Below are positions 52,984-62,162 of a DNA stretch of 62,858 bases, piece by piece. The position numbers and the translations under genes are program-made. The notes under the pieces are model-generated. The model was not told the DNA's origin and made no database searches. It saw only the letters and a program-made list of their open reading frames with translations. Location: NCBI RefSeq assembly GCF_020071995.1, contig NZ_JABWTK010000015.1, positions 1 through 62,858 of the forward strand. The letters run 5' to 3'. The DNA is from Planococcus chinensis (lineage in GTDB: Bacteria; Bacillota; Bacilli; Bacillales_A; Planococcaceae). Within the stretch, counting starts at the first letter, position 1. Each line of letters begins with the position of its first letter.

Positions 52984-53697
52984 ATGAAGATTTATGCACA
53001 CAGAGGGTGTTCAGGGACCTACCCGGAAAATACACTGGCAGCATTCCAAGCAGCTGCGCAATTGCCGATCGATGGCGTCGAAGTAGACGTCCAATTGACA
53101 AAGGACGGCAAAATGGTCGTCATCCATGATGAGAAAATCAACCGGACAACAGACGGGAAAGGGTATGTCAAAGACAAAACGCTCGAAGAACTGCAAACTT
53201 ACGACTGCGGTTCCTGGTTTTCGGATGAATGGAGCGGGGAACGCATTCCTACACTTTCTGAAGTAATGGATGTGTTTCAGGATACCCATCACCGCTTGAA
53301 TATTGAAATCAAATCGGATATTTTCCCATATGATGGATTGGTGGACAAAGTCATCAATTTGGCGACGAAAAAGGGAATGCTCGACCGGGTGCTTATTTCC
53401 TCATTTAATCACGAAGATGTACAGAAAGTCTGCTTGGAAACGGATTTGGAATCGGCCATTATCACGTCTCAAATCTATGTGGATATTTATGATTATGCCC
53501 GCGTCATTGGTACGAATCGGCTCCATATTTCATTGCCATCCGCTTTTCGGAAAATGACAACGAATGCTTTGCAAAAAGGGGCCATTGTCTATGTCTGGAC
53601 AGTCAACAGCCTTGAATATGCGCAGGAACTTCAAAAAATCGGTGTTCACGGCATTTTCACTGATTATCCCGAACGGATGCTGAACGAATTAAAATAA
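52984..53697 (+). CDS. Glycerophosphodiester phosphodiesterase
   Basis: The 237-residue cytosolic enzyme (UgpQ/GDPD family) has HRGCSGTYPENTLAAF (catalytic His and Glu), EVDVQLTKDGKMVVIHDEKI (second His) and the later LNIEIK metal site (near 105). The C-terminal VWTVN is typical. No signal peptide is present, so it acts on cytosolic glycerophosphodiesters, releasing glycerol 3-phosphate. TAGGAGGATAAG precedes the ATG. It is probably co-transcribed with kynA although functionally distinct. Confidence 0.93.
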   Translation: MKIYAHRGCSGTYPENTLAAFQAAAQLPIDGVEVDVQLTKDGKMVVIHDEKINRTTDGKGYVKDKTLEELQTYDCGSWFSDEWSGERIPTLSEVMDVFQDTHHRLNIEIKSDIFPYDGLVDKVINLATKKGMLDRVLISSFNHEDVQKVCLETDLESAIITSQIYVDIYDYARVIGTNRLHISLPSAFRKMTTNALQKGAIVYVWTVNSLEYAQELQKIGVHGIFTDYPERMLNELK

Positions 53698-53780
53698 AAG
53701 AGGCGCAATGGTGCTGTACTCCGTAAAGTGAGAGTGAAGATCTCGTTTTACGAAGGGCTGCCATTGTGCCTCTTTTACCA
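53698..53780. terminator. Long bidirectional terminator hairpin
   Basis: AAGAGGCGCAATGG pairs with CCATTGTGCCTCTT, with an inner TCGTAAA-type stem (CCGTAAA / TTTACG). T runs flank both sides. It serves the GDPD and the convergent DUF2804 gene. Confidence 0.8.
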
Positions 53781-54794
53781 TTTTGCGTAATGTTCTTCAA
53801 TTGCTCCAAGCACTTGAAGGATTTTTACTTTTTTGCCGTCCGGGTGCCGGACATAACCGTTGTAATAGCCGAACAGCTGATGGACTTCGGATTTCACCAG
53901 CTTCATATCACTGATGGAAGTGCGTTCAAAAAATGGAGTGAATGTTAATTTCACATCATCGGAGAATTTAGTATGAATCAGCCATGGTTCCTTATAATTT
54001 TCCCGATTGTAGTGAAACAGAACATCTTCGTGGATCTTGGTCATTTTTCCGTTGACGAAAAATGCATTTTCCGTCATGCCGGTGCCGTCTGTCCATTTGC
54101 CGCCAAAATTAAGTCCAATTGAACGGCCAAGCGAGCGCTGCGAAGCCATCGCCCAATTCCAGGAAGATTCACGCGGCCAGACACCTCGGCCATAATCCAA
54201 GACGGCAAAGCTGTATTCGGGTTCAAATTCAAACTGTCGATTGCCGATTTTTACCGTTCCTGAAGTGGGCAACGACAGATGCTTGCCGGTAAATTGAAAA
54301 GTTTGCCGGTTCCAGGGGATCACCACGTTGAGCGAATCGTACGTTTCAGGGTGTTGGATAGTGAACAAAGCATGCAGTGCTTCACCGTCAAAATCGCCCA
54401 CATCTACTTGAAGCCGTGTGTTGTGGTGCTGATAGTCAATTTGAATAGACATGTCATTGTGGTGGAAGTGGCAAGTGTCGAGCACTTCATCTGATAATTT
54501 CAGCTGGCGGGTAAAAGGGACAACGATGGTTTTTTCATAAAACCGCTGCGTTTCGTAATTTAACATGTATACAAAGCAGACAGTTGCATAATCCAGATGG
54601 CTAATTGTCGCGGAAAACAGGATTTCCTCCCCATAAATACACCAGTAATTCCATTTTTTCTTTCTCATGAAATTGCCGCGCAAATTGCTGACAATGATGG
54701 GTTGGCGTGCATAGCCGATGGCTCCCGGATTTAATTGGCCTTTTGCATCACAAAGCATTACGTGTTCTGTAAGTTCCCGTTCTACATGTTGCAT
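53775..54794 (-). CDS. DUF2804 family protein
   Basis: The 339-residue protein is rich in aromatic residues and beta strands. It contains FAVLDYGRGVWPRESSWNWAM-like and GLNFGGKWTDGTGMTEN-like segments near 200-240 that mark DUF2804. A lipocalin-like or CrtC-like double-barrel fold is expected. No catalytic role is known. GAGGTGG precedes the ATG at 54794. It is transcribed alone. Confidence 0.8.
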   Translation of the reverse strand: MQHVERELTEHVMLCDAKGQLNPGAIGYARQPIIVSNLRGNFMRKKKWNYWCIYGEEILFSATISHLDYATVCFVYMLNYETQRFYEKTIVVPFTRQLKLSDEVLDTCHFHHNDMSIQIDYQHHNTRLQVDVGDFDGEALHALFTIQHPETYDSLNVVIPWNRQTFQFTGKHLSLPTSGTVKIGNRQFEFEPEYSFAVLDYGRGVWPRESSWNWAMASQRSLGRSIGLNFGGKWTDGTGMTENAFFVNGKMTKIHEDVLFHYNRENYKEPWLIHTKFSDDVKLTFTPFFERTSISDMKLVKSEVHQLFGYYNGYVRHPDGKKVKILQVLGAIEEHYAKW

Positions 54795-54914
54795 TAAATC
54801 CACCTCGCTCATCATTCTACTTCTATTGTAGCAGAACAACTGCTTGTAAAACTTGAATAGGAAAAGGGGAAAATGGGCGGCCGTGCAGGGACGGACCGAA
54901 CTTTTCTGAAGCCC

Positions 54915-55769
54915 TTACTTTACAGGTCTTCTCCACATCAAGGCAATTGTCCCTTCCCCGGCATGGACGGCAAGGGAAGAACTTAAATCGCCGATTTGCA
55001 CATCGGCTTGTGGATTAAACTTTAAGATCTCTTGCTTAAAGTTTTCAGCTTCAGCATGTACATTGCCATGCATGACTTGGAACGTATCGATTCCGAATTT
55101 TTCGTGGTCCGCCTTGGCGTGGTCGATTAAATACTGAACTGCTTTTTTGTGGGACCGCACTTTATCAATCGGCAACAATTCTCCTTCAGCGCTTATTTGG
55201 ACAATCGGTTTTACTTTCAAGAGGCTGCCTAGATAATACTGGGCACCGCTCATGCGTCCGCCTTTGTACAATTGAGACAGATTGCCGATTAAAATATAGT
55301 TTCGAAAGTTTTTTGTTTCCATTTCGAGCTGTGCGGCTATGTCTTCAGCAGCCATTCCGCCTGCAGCAAGCGTCATGCCGCGTTCAATCAAACCGGACAA
55401 GCCATAAGACAGCGCCAAAGAATCAACGGCATAAACTTTAAATCCTGTCATTTCAGCTCCGGCGGTTGAAGAAGCAATCGTGCCGCTCAATTTGGCTGAT
55501 GCATGTACCGCAATGGCGCACTCATACTCTTCCTGCAGCTTTTCGTACAGTTCGGCAAATTTGCCGGCAGCAGGCTGAGAAGTTTTCGGGAATTCGGTCG
55601 CTTTTTTGATGCGTTCATATAGCTGCGAATTGGTTAAATCCACGCCATCAATAAACTCTTCTGTGCCAAAATGGATGTTGAGCGGCACAATATAAACGTC
55701 TGGATGAGCTTTGAATTCTTCCGTGACATACCCTGTCGTATCCATTACCCATGCTATTGGTTTTTTCAT
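54915..55769 (-). CDS. DegV-family fatty-acid-binding protein
   Basis: The 284-residue protein binds one fatty acid, and DegV (FakB-type) proteins present it to kinase FakA. Motifs: VMDTTGYVTEE (near 7), SQPAAGKFAELY (near 90), ASAKLSGTIASST (near 115) and GRMSGAQYYLG (near 170). The ATG at 55769 is preferred over one three codons upstream because TAGG would abut the earlier one. No fakA gene is adjacent. The exact fatty acid specificity is unknown. Confidence 0.9.
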   Translation of the reverse strand: MKKPIAWVMDTTGYVTEEFKAHPDVYIVPLNIHFGTEEFIDGVDLTNSQLYERIKKATEFPKTSQPAAGKFAELYEKLQEEYECAIAVHASAKLSGTIASSTAGAEMTGFKVYAVDSLALSYGLSGLIERGMTLAAGGMAAEDIAAQLEMETKNFRNYILIGNLSQLYKGGRMSGAQYYLGSLLKVKPIVQISAEGELLPIDKVRSHKKAVQYLIDHAKADHEKFGIDTFQVMHGNVHAEAENFKQEILKFNPQADVQIGDLSSSLAVHAGEGTIALMWRRPVK

Positions 55770-55903
55770 TTCAGCCATCCTATCATAAAATTATTTTGAA
55801 TAATTAAACTATAACACGTATGGAAACCCTTCGATAGACAAATGGGTCCAGAAAAAAGGCACATCTTGCCGCTGGTGTAAAATCTTTAGCCAGCATCGCA
55901 TGC

Positions 55904-56470
55904 CTACTGTTTGGGAAACCGGTTGTAGAATGATTCATGGATATCTGCCTGATGTTTGATCAAGATCAGGATCACTGCCACAATAAGCGGCCAGTAGTCC
56001 ATCCAGCCGTCAGTGAAAGCCAAGGCACAGATAAACGCCGCGTAGCTGACCAGCATTGTTAATGTCGCACTTTTCAAGAGGGGGAAGGCCAGGGCGAAAG
56101 CCAGAAACATGACCAGAAAAAAGAACGGAGCCAAAGACAAGCTGACACCGATGAACGTCGCAATGCCTTTGCCGCCGCGCCCTTTTAGCCATAAGGGAAA
56201 AAGGTGTCCGCAAATCACGGAAAGGCCGCCAACGGACACCACCCATTCTGCCAAACCTGCGTAATGGCCGAGTGCTACGACAACCGCGCCTTTAGCCGCG
56301 TCCCCTAGAAATGTCAGGACAAAAGCCGATTTGCCGATAACGGCTCCGGCATTCCGGGCGCCGAGGTTGCCGCTCCGTTCTTTCCGCAAATCAATCCCTT
56401 TCCATTTGCCGACCCACCACGCGGTCAAAATATTTCCAATCATATAAGCTGCAATCCAATAAACGACCAT
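55904..56470 (-). CDS. PlsY-family acyltransferase paralogue
   Basis: The 188-residue membrane protein has about five helices and PlsY motifs: RSGNLGARNAG (near 36-46), GDAAKGA (near 58) and GHLFPLWLKGRGGKGIAT (near 86-104). It is closer to the canonical SGN motif than the protein at 10650. It likely acylates glycerol 3-phosphate or a related acceptor. Two members in one window suggest the main plsY may be elsewhere. The gene lies between DegV and an SDR gene, on the opposite strand from the latter. Confidence 0.82.
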   Translation of the reverse strand: MVVYWIAAYMIGNILTAWWVGKWKGIDLRKERSGNLGARNAGAVIGKSAFVLTFLGDAAKGAVVVALGHYAGLAEWVVSVGGLSVICGHLFPLWLKGRGGKGIATFIGVSLSLAPFFFLVMFLAFALAFPLLKSATLTMLVSYAAFICALAFTDGWMDYWPLIVAVILILIKHQADIHESFYNRFPKQ

Positions 56471-56627
56471 GCTACGCCTCCAGGGAAAATACTGTTGATT
56501 TTATTTAACCAGTTTCCCCATCAGAAAGAAACCCTGTACAGCATCCCTATCAACCCGAGACAGTTGAATAAACGAGTTGTTTTTTTGCAAAGCGGGTATA
56601 GCAAGGAGAAAAAAGGAGCGTGTTCTG

Positions 56628-57506
56628 ATGGAGGATTTGACGCAGGAAAAATACTTGGCTGCAGGCATCCCGCCCCAATCCCAATCACGAAAGCCTGGCC
56701 TCGAGAAAGCAATGGATCCCCAGCCGATTTTTGACTTGAAGAGCCGCAAAGGAAGCGGCAAGCTGGCCGGCAAAGTGGCAGTGGTTACAGGCGGAGACAG
56801 CGGCATCGGCAAAGCGGCGGCTATCGGTTTTGCGAAAGAAGGAGCGCATGTGGCGATCCTTTATTACGATGAACATATTGATGCAGAGGCAACGAAGCAT
56901 TTGATTGAAGAGCAGGATGTGCGCTGTACGCTGCACGCAGGCGACATCTCAGATGAAGTGTTTTGCCGGAAAGCGATTGAAGACGTCATCGAACTTCATG
57001 GCCAGCTTGATATTTTGGTCAATAATGCGGCATGGGCCGCGCGGCAGGAAAGTATCTTGGATATTTCGGCAGAACAATTGCAGAAAACCTTCGCCGTCAA
57101 TATTTTTTCCATGTTTTATTTAACAAAAGCGGCGTTGCCCCATCTGAAAGCGGGCAGTTCAATTATCAATACGTCTTCCATCGATGCATATGCGGGCCAG
57201 ACCGGACAAGTGGACTATTCCACCACCAAAGGCGCCATTGTGGCATTCACCCGGGCGATGGCGCAGGAGCTTGCTCCGGACGGTGTACGGGTAAACGGCA
57301 TCGCCCCGGGGCCGATCTGGACACCGCTCGTCGCATCAAGCCATTCAGAAGAAGAAGTGGCGGAATTCGGCAAATCGACGCCGCTCGGCCGGCCGGGCCA
57401 GCCGGTGGATTTAACGGGCAGCTTTGTACTGTTGGCTTCTGCTGACGGCGCCTATATGACGGGACAGTTCCTTCACATCAACGGCGGCGCTTATATGTCT
57501 TCGTAA
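56628..57506 (+). CDS. Short-chain dehydrogenase/reductase (YhdF/YhxC-type stress SDR)
   Basis: The 292-residue NAD(P)H enzyme has an N-terminal extension (about 45 residues with MDPQPIFDL), then GGDSGIGKAAA (cofactor loop, near 56), LVNNAAWA (near 132), Ser in NTSSIDAYAG (near 183) and YSTTKGA (catalytic Tyr and Lys near 197). The extension and sequence are typical of Bacillus general-stress SDRs such as YhdF. The substrate is unknown. AAAAGGAGCG precedes the ATG. It is monocistronic. Confidence 0.92.
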   Translation: MEDLTQEKYLAAGIPPQSQSRKPGLEKAMDPQPIFDLKSRKGSGKLAGKVAVVTGGDSGIGKAAAIGFAKEGAHVAILYYDEHIDAEATKHLIEEQDVRCTLHAGDISDEVFCRKAIEDVIELHGQLDILVNNAAWAARQESILDISAEQLQKTFAVNIFSMFYLTKAALPHLKAGSSIINTSSIDAYAGQTGQVDYSTTKGAIVAFTRAMAQELAPDGVRVNGIAPGPIWTPLVASSHSEEEVAEFGKSTPLGRPGQPVDLTGSFVLLASADGAYMTGQFLHINGGAYMSS

Positions 57507-57532
57507 ATGGCATGCTTGAACAACCACAAAGA

Positions 57533-57563
57533 AAAGGCCTTTCCGGAAATCGGAAAGGCCTTT
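57533..57563. terminator. Bidirectional terminator
   Basis: AAAGGCCTTTCCG / CGGAAAGGCCTTT lies between the SDR gene and the convergent dipeptidase gene. Confidence 0.8.
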
Positions 57564-57572
57564 GTCCATTGA

Positions 57573-58946
57573 TTATAAATTTGCTGCTTCGAACAGGTAA
57601 TCGCTGATGACGCGAAGCCCTTTGTCGAAGTTTTCCAAGTGGAAATGTTCGTTCGGCGCATGGAAGTTTTCAGAAGACAAGCCAAAACCCATCAACACGA
57701 CCGGCAAGCCAAGCACTTGGTCGAATACTGCCACAATCGGCACCGATCCGCCCATGCGGGTAAATGCGGTTTTGACATTGTAGACTTTTTCGTACGAACG
57801 CCCTGCCGCCTGGATGGCCGGATGGTCGTAAGGCGTCAAAAATGGTTGGCCTTTATCGAAGTCAGAGATTTTGACAGTCACGCCTTTTGGCTTGTTCGCT
57901 TCGACATGCGCACGGAGTTTCGCGACAATATCGTCCGGATCCTGATTCGGCACTAAACGGCATGTAATTTTTGCACTTGCTTCAGCAGGAAGTACCGTTT
58001 TGATGCCTTCGCCGGAAAAGCCGCCAGTGATGCCATTGATTTCAAGTGTCGGACGGATCCATGTACGTTCAACGAACGAATAGCCTTTCTCACCGAAATC
58101 TTCGGTGATGCCCAAATCCTGTTTTTCTTTTTCAAGGTCGAATTCAAGCGCCGCGAATTCTGCACGCTCTTCGTCCGAGACTTCCAGCACATCTTCGTAG
58201 AAACCTTCCACTTGGATAACGCCTTCTTTATCGCGGAATGATTGCAGGATTTCAACGATGGCATGCAGCGGGTTTTGCACGGCGCCGCCGTAAAGACCGG
58301 AATGCAAATCGCCTTTTGGCCCTTTCACGTCAATCTGGATGCCGGCAAGGCCGCGCAGTCCGTAGCAGACAGCCGGACGGCCCGGGCCTTGCATGCCTGT
58401 ATCGGAAATGACGATCAAATCAGCCTTCAGCTGTTCTTTGTTTTGTTCCACGTATTTCGGAAGTGTCGGGCTGCCGATTTCTTCTTCGCCTTCAACGATG
58501 AATTTAATGTTCACAGGAAGCTCTCCGTTCAACTGGAGTAAAGCTTCAACTGCTTTCACATGCATAAAGGTCTGCCCTTTGTCATCGCTTGCACCGCGTG
58601 CATACAATTTATTGTCGCGGACTTGCGGATCAAAAGGCGGCGTTTCCCAGAGGTTCAGCGGGTCTACCGGCTGAACGTCGTAATGGCCATATACCAGTAC
58701 GGTCGGTTTGCCTTCGGCGTGGAGCCAGTCAGCATAAACGACCGGATGTCCTTCCGTTTCAAAAACTTTCGCATTTTCAAGCCCCGCTTTTTCCATAGCA
58801 TCGCGCAGCCATTCCGCGCCTTTGCGAACATCGTCTTTATGCTCGGACAATGAGCTGATCGAAGGGATGCGCAAGAATGCCTTTAATTCTTCCAGATGGT
58901 CTTCCCGGTGATTCTTGAAATACTCGTCTATCATTTGTGCATTCAT
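57573..58946 (-). CDS. M20-family dipeptidase (CNDP2-like)
   Basis: The 457-residue metallopeptidase shows VLVYGHYDVQPVDP (His/Asp near 87), YARGASDDKGQ (bridging Asp near 122), FIVEGEEEIGSP (catalytic Glu near 153) and a distal GGSVPIVAVF plus HAPNEHFHLENF (last His near 435). The family hydrolyses dipeptides with broad specificity. The ATG at 58946 is chosen because GAGGG precedes it. It is monocistronic and convergent with the SDR. Confidence 0.92.
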   Translation of the reverse strand: MNAQMIDEYFKNHREDHLEELKAFLRIPSISSLSEHKDDVRKGAEWLRDAMEKAGLENAKVFETEGHPVVYADWLHAEGKPTVLVYGHYDVQPVDPLNLWETPPFDPQVRDNKLYARGASDDKGQTFMHVKAVEALLQLNGELPVNIKFIVEGEEEIGSPTLPKYVEQNKEQLKADLIVISDTGMQGPGRPAVCYGLRGLAGIQIDVKGPKGDLHSGLYGGAVQNPLHAIVEILQSFRDKEGVIQVEGFYEDVLEVSDEERAEFAALEFDLEKEKQDLGITEDFGEKGYSFVERTWIRPTLEINGITGGFSGEGIKTVLPAEASAKITCRLVPNQDPDDIVAKLRAHVEANKPKGVTVKISDFDKGQPFLTPYDHPAIQAAGRSYEKVYNVKTAFTRMGGSVPIVAVFDQVLGLPVVLMGFGLSSENFHAPNEHFHLENFDKGLRVISDYLFEAANL

Positions 58947-59093
58947 TTTATCCCTCAATTCCTATTTTTTAATTATGGAAAAATTATAACATAGGAGCTA
59001 TGTGTTTCGACAATTGGAAAATTGCTATGGTATAATCTTTCATACGGAAAGAGCTCGTAAAAAATTGTGTTTTATACACTGGAGGAACCAAAT

Positions 59094-60347
59094 TTGTTTA
59101 TTGCATTAGGAATTTGTTTATTTATGTCGTTTTTCTTCTCCGGAAGTGAAACAGCATTAACAGCTGTTAATAGGATGAAGGTCCATCTTCGCGCAGAACA
59201 AGGCGATGCGAAAGCGCAGCGTGTACAGAAGTTGATCGCGAAGCCGGACCGAATGATTACGACTATTTTGATTGGAAACAACATTGTGAACATCTTGCTG
59301 CCAACCTTGGTGACAACGATCGCGATTACAAGAGGCTGGGAAGTCGGAGTCGCAACGGCAGTATTGACAGTGATTCTTATTATTTTTGGTGAGGTATTGC
59401 CAAAAACAATTGCGGCAACTTTTTCAGACCGCATTGTCTATATAGTGGCGCCGGCCATCAGTTTTTTTGTTGTGATCTTAAAACCGCTCACATGGCTGCT
59501 GTCACAGTTTACCAATATCTTTATCCGCATTATATCCAAAGGGGCAGTAAAAGAAGCGACATTGACGAAGGAAGAACTTCGCTCGATGGTGGACATTGCC
59601 TCTACCGAAGGGACTTTTGAAGAAGAGGAATCCGAACGGATCAAAGGGGTACTCGATTTCCCGAATAAAGATGTATCTGACGTCATGTCCACTCATCGTA
59701 CCGATACGGTGGGCATTGCCATCGAATCGACTTATGAGGAAGTACGGGATTTAATCCTGGATTCTTCTTATACCCGCTATCCGGTTTATGAAGAAAGCTT
59801 GGATAATATTGTCGGCTTATTTTATTCGAAGAAATTGATTGAGTGGTCGATGAACCCGAATTTGACTATCGAAGAATTGATGGATGACAACCCGCTCTTC
59901 GTCGTGCAATCAGTAAGCGTCGAGAAAGTTTTTAAAATGATGATGGCGAAGAAAAAGCATATGGCGGTCATCTTGGATGAGTACGGCGGGACGCTTGGCA
60001 TTGTCACCAACGAAGATATTATTGAAGAAATGATTGGCCAGGATATCGAAGACGAGACGGACGTGGAAGAAGACGAACTTGTCTTTGAAATGACCGATAC
60101 GCAATTGTCCTGCCATGGCCGACTGGAAATTGAAGATGTCAATGATATGTTCAAGGTGGAAGTGCCAAACGATCATGACACGATCGCCGGCTTTGTGATG
60201 CAGCAATTGGGCCATGTGCCGGACGAAGGCGAAGAATTTACGTACGAAAACCTTCACGTCAAAGTGAATGAAATGGACCGCAACCGCATTATCCGCTTGA
60301 CCATTACGAAACTTACAGAAGAAGAAATGATGGCAGACCCTGTATAA
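59094..60347 (+). CDS. CNNM/DUF21 and CBS-domain transporter-like protein (hemolysin C family)
   Basis: The 417-residue protein has an N-terminal DUF21 domain of about four helices (1-180) with GSETALTAVNR (near 18) and IGNNIVNILLPTLVTTIA (near 62). Two CBS domains follow (about 200-325), then a CorC_HlyC domain ending in the VNEMDRNRIIRLTI region. Family members transport Mg2+/Co2+ or confer Na+-linked efflux. TTG at 59094 is chosen because CTGGAGGAA precedes it. No hemolytic activity is implied. Confidence 0.9.
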   Translation: MFIALGICLFMSFFFSGSETALTAVNRMKVHLRAEQGDAKAQRVQKLIAKPDRMITTILIGNNIVNILLPTLVTTIAITRGWEVGVATAVLTVILIIFGEVLPKTIAATFSDRIVYIVAPAISFFVVILKPLTWLLSQFTNIFIRIISKGAVKEATLTKEELRSMVDIASTEGTFEEEESERIKGVLDFPNKDVSDVMSTHRTDTVGIAIESTYEEVRDLILDSSYTRYPVYEESLDNIVGLFYSKKLIEWSMNPNLTIEELMDDNPLFVVQSVSVEKVFKMMMAKKKHMAVILDEYGGTLGIVTNEDIIEEMIGQDIEDETDVEEDELVFEMTDTQLSCHGRLEIEDVNDMFKVEVPNDHDTIAGFVMQQLGHVPDEGEEFTYENLHVKVNEMDRNRIIRLTITKLTEEEMMADPV

Positions 60348-60363
60348 TACAGGGTCTTTTTTT
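60335..60363 (+). terminator. Terminator overlapping the CBS-protein stop codon
   Basis: AGACCCTGT / ACAGGGTCT is followed by seven T. Confidence 0.85.
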
Positions 60364-60491
60364 GTCTTTTTAAAGTGGCCACTTTATGAAAAAAATCCGT
60401 TTAAGCTGCCCCATCTAAAGGAAATCTATAAAGAAAGGGTTCTACGAGGATAAAAAGGAATTGAATCTGATGTATGAGAAAGGAGAATGTC

Positions 60492-61547
60492 ATGAAGAGG
60501 AGTTTGAAAATTGCCAGTGCGTTTATTGGAATTATTGTAGGTGCAGGATTTGCATCGGGGCAGGAAATTTTACAGTACTTTACTAGTTTCGGCTATTGGG
60601 GATTAGCGGGCGTTGGACTTGCTGCAATTTTATTTGCCTATCTAGGGAAAGTCCTGACGGGGCTGGGGAGCCGGCTCCAGACCGTCTCCCATGAAGAAGC
60701 TGTCTTTCGCATTGGCGGACGGGTTGTAGGAAGAATCATCGACTATACTTTAATCATCACTTTATTTGGAATTTTAGTAGTTATGGTAGCAGGTGCCGGC
60801 TCTATCTTTTCTCAACAATTCGGCCTTTCGCCTGTAACTGGCCGGATCATCATCACCGTTCTGATTATTGCTACAATCATGCTCAATGTTAAAAAAGTGA
60901 TTACGATAATTGGAAGCATTACACCGTTCTTGATTGTAATGGTTGTCGGTATTGCGGTTTATAGTTTAGCCACAATGGATGCCAGTTTTGCAGAATTGAA
61001 TCTTGTTGCCAAAGAGCAGTTATCTGCTGGCCCCCATTGGCTTATAGCAGCGATCAATTATGTTTCACTTGCCATTGCATTGACAACTGCGATGGCGCTC
61101 GTACTTGGAGGAGCGGAAAAAAATGAAAAAGTGGCAGCACGCGGCGGAATGATCGGTGGGTTTGTTTTTGGGATTTTAATCTTATTGAGTTATTTGGCCA
61201 TCTTTTCAAAAGTTAACGTGGTTGGAACAGCAGATTTGCCGATGTTAAGGCTGGCAGATAACATTTCGCCGATTTTGGGAATTGTCATGGCGCTTGTTAT
61301 TTTCAGCATGATTTATAATACGGCCGTAAGTTTGTTGTTATCCTTTTCTGCACGTTTTACAACTATGGGTACGAAGCAATTTAAGCTTTTTGTAATCATT
61401 GCGGGGCTTGCCGCTTTTGGACTGAGTTTTGCCGGATTTACGCAATTGGTAAATTGGCTTTATCCGGCCATTGGCTATCTCGGGCTTCTGCTGGTAGGCG
61501 CTTTGATTTTAGTGGACGTGAGAAAGGTTGGAAGAACTAAGAAGTAA
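60492..61547 (+). CDS. YkvI-like membrane protein (APC-superfamily transporter)
   Basis: The 351-residue protein has about ten membrane helices. It opens with ASAFIGIIVGAGFASGQEILQYF (near 7-30; the GAGFASGQE motif is the YkvI hallmark) and has GGMIGGFVFGILILLSYLA near 218. Families of this type transport amino acids or other small solutes; the substrate is unknown. GAAAGGAG precedes the ATG at 60492. It is followed by a terminator at 61575-61601. Confidence 0.87.
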   Translation: MKRSLKIASAFIGIIVGAGFASGQEILQYFTSFGYWGLAGVGLAAILFAYLGKVLTGLGSRLQTVSHEEAVFRIGGRVVGRIIDYTLIITLFGILVVMVAGAGSIFSQQFGLSPVTGRIIITVLIIATIMLNVKKVITIIGSITPFLIVMVVGIAVYSLATMDASFAELNLVAKEQLSAGPHWLIAAINYVSLAIALTTAMALVLGGAEKNEKVAARGGMIGGFVFGILILLSYLAIFSKVNVVGTADLPMLRLADNISPILGIVMALVIFSMIYNTAVSLLLSFSARFTTMGTKQFKLFVIIAGLAAFGLSFAGFTQLVNWLYPAIGYLGLLLVGALILVDVRKVGRTKK

Positions 61548-61574
61548 ATATCAATGGAGATAAAGCTTAAGGAA

Positions 61575-61601
61575 AAGTGCTGCTGCGGCAGCTCTTTTTT
61601 T
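61575..61601 (+). terminator. Terminator of the YkvI-like gene
   Basis: A short GCTGC / GCAGC stem is followed by TTTTTTT. Confidence 0.65.
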
Positions 61602-61611
61602 GTTGAAGTGG

Positions 61612-62062
61612 TGCTTCCGCTTTTCTTGGTGTCTAGCTGCAGCGCTTAGCTCCTCGAGACGCTTCAGACTTGCCTGCTGAAAACAGAAGAGCATGCAGCC
61701 AATTTATCTAAACCCTGCTCCTGCAGCACTATGTGCTTCGTCGCAAAGATACAGACCAAACTGCTTTTGGTTCATATCTTACTTGTCAGGGCTAACCGGT
61801 CGCCTATGCTTTTCTTATTGTCCAGCTGCAGCGCCTAGCTCCTCGGGTCGTAAGCCACTTTGGCTGTGCGGCTGGAAATACGCCGCTTCGCCAAATCGTC
61901 TTACGCCGGTCGGAGCTGAACAGGCGCTTCTGCTTTTCTTGTGTCCAGCTGCAGCGCCTAGCTCCTCGAGACGCTTCAGACTGGTCTGCGATGGCAAAGT
62001 GCGCCATCACTGCCCAGTCCTCCAGCGCTTTTCGGAGCTGAACAGGCGCTTTCGCATTTCTT
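61612..62062 (+). repeat. Cluster of family C repeats (at least three copies)
   Basis: TAGCTGCAGCGC or CAGCTGCAGCGCCTAG starts occur near 61633, 61824 and 61946, each with a CTCCTCGAG/GGTCG continuation. The last copy is complete (GACTGG...CCAGTC and GATGGC / GCCATC inner stems, AACAGGCGCTTTCGC end). A family A-like fragment (GTGCTTCGTCGCAAAG) lies near 61734. No gene is supported here. Copies 61808-62062 are in tandem. Confidence 0.72.
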
Positions 62063-62162
62063 TATTACAACTTTGTAAGTTTAATGAAAGTGAAAGCGAT
62101 AGAGCGTAAGTTTCGGATAGGGCACAATAAGGTTAATAAGAAAAACGGACGGAGGCACGATC

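Noticed and set aside
59094..60347. Hemolysin toxin
   Set aside because: The family name is historical; the DUF21-CBS-CorC_HlyC layout indicates a membrane ion-transport-type protein.
61693..62109. Plus-strand ORF of 138 codons before the sigma gene
   Set aside because: It is a translation of tandem family C repeats; the peptide repeats follow the DNA repeats.
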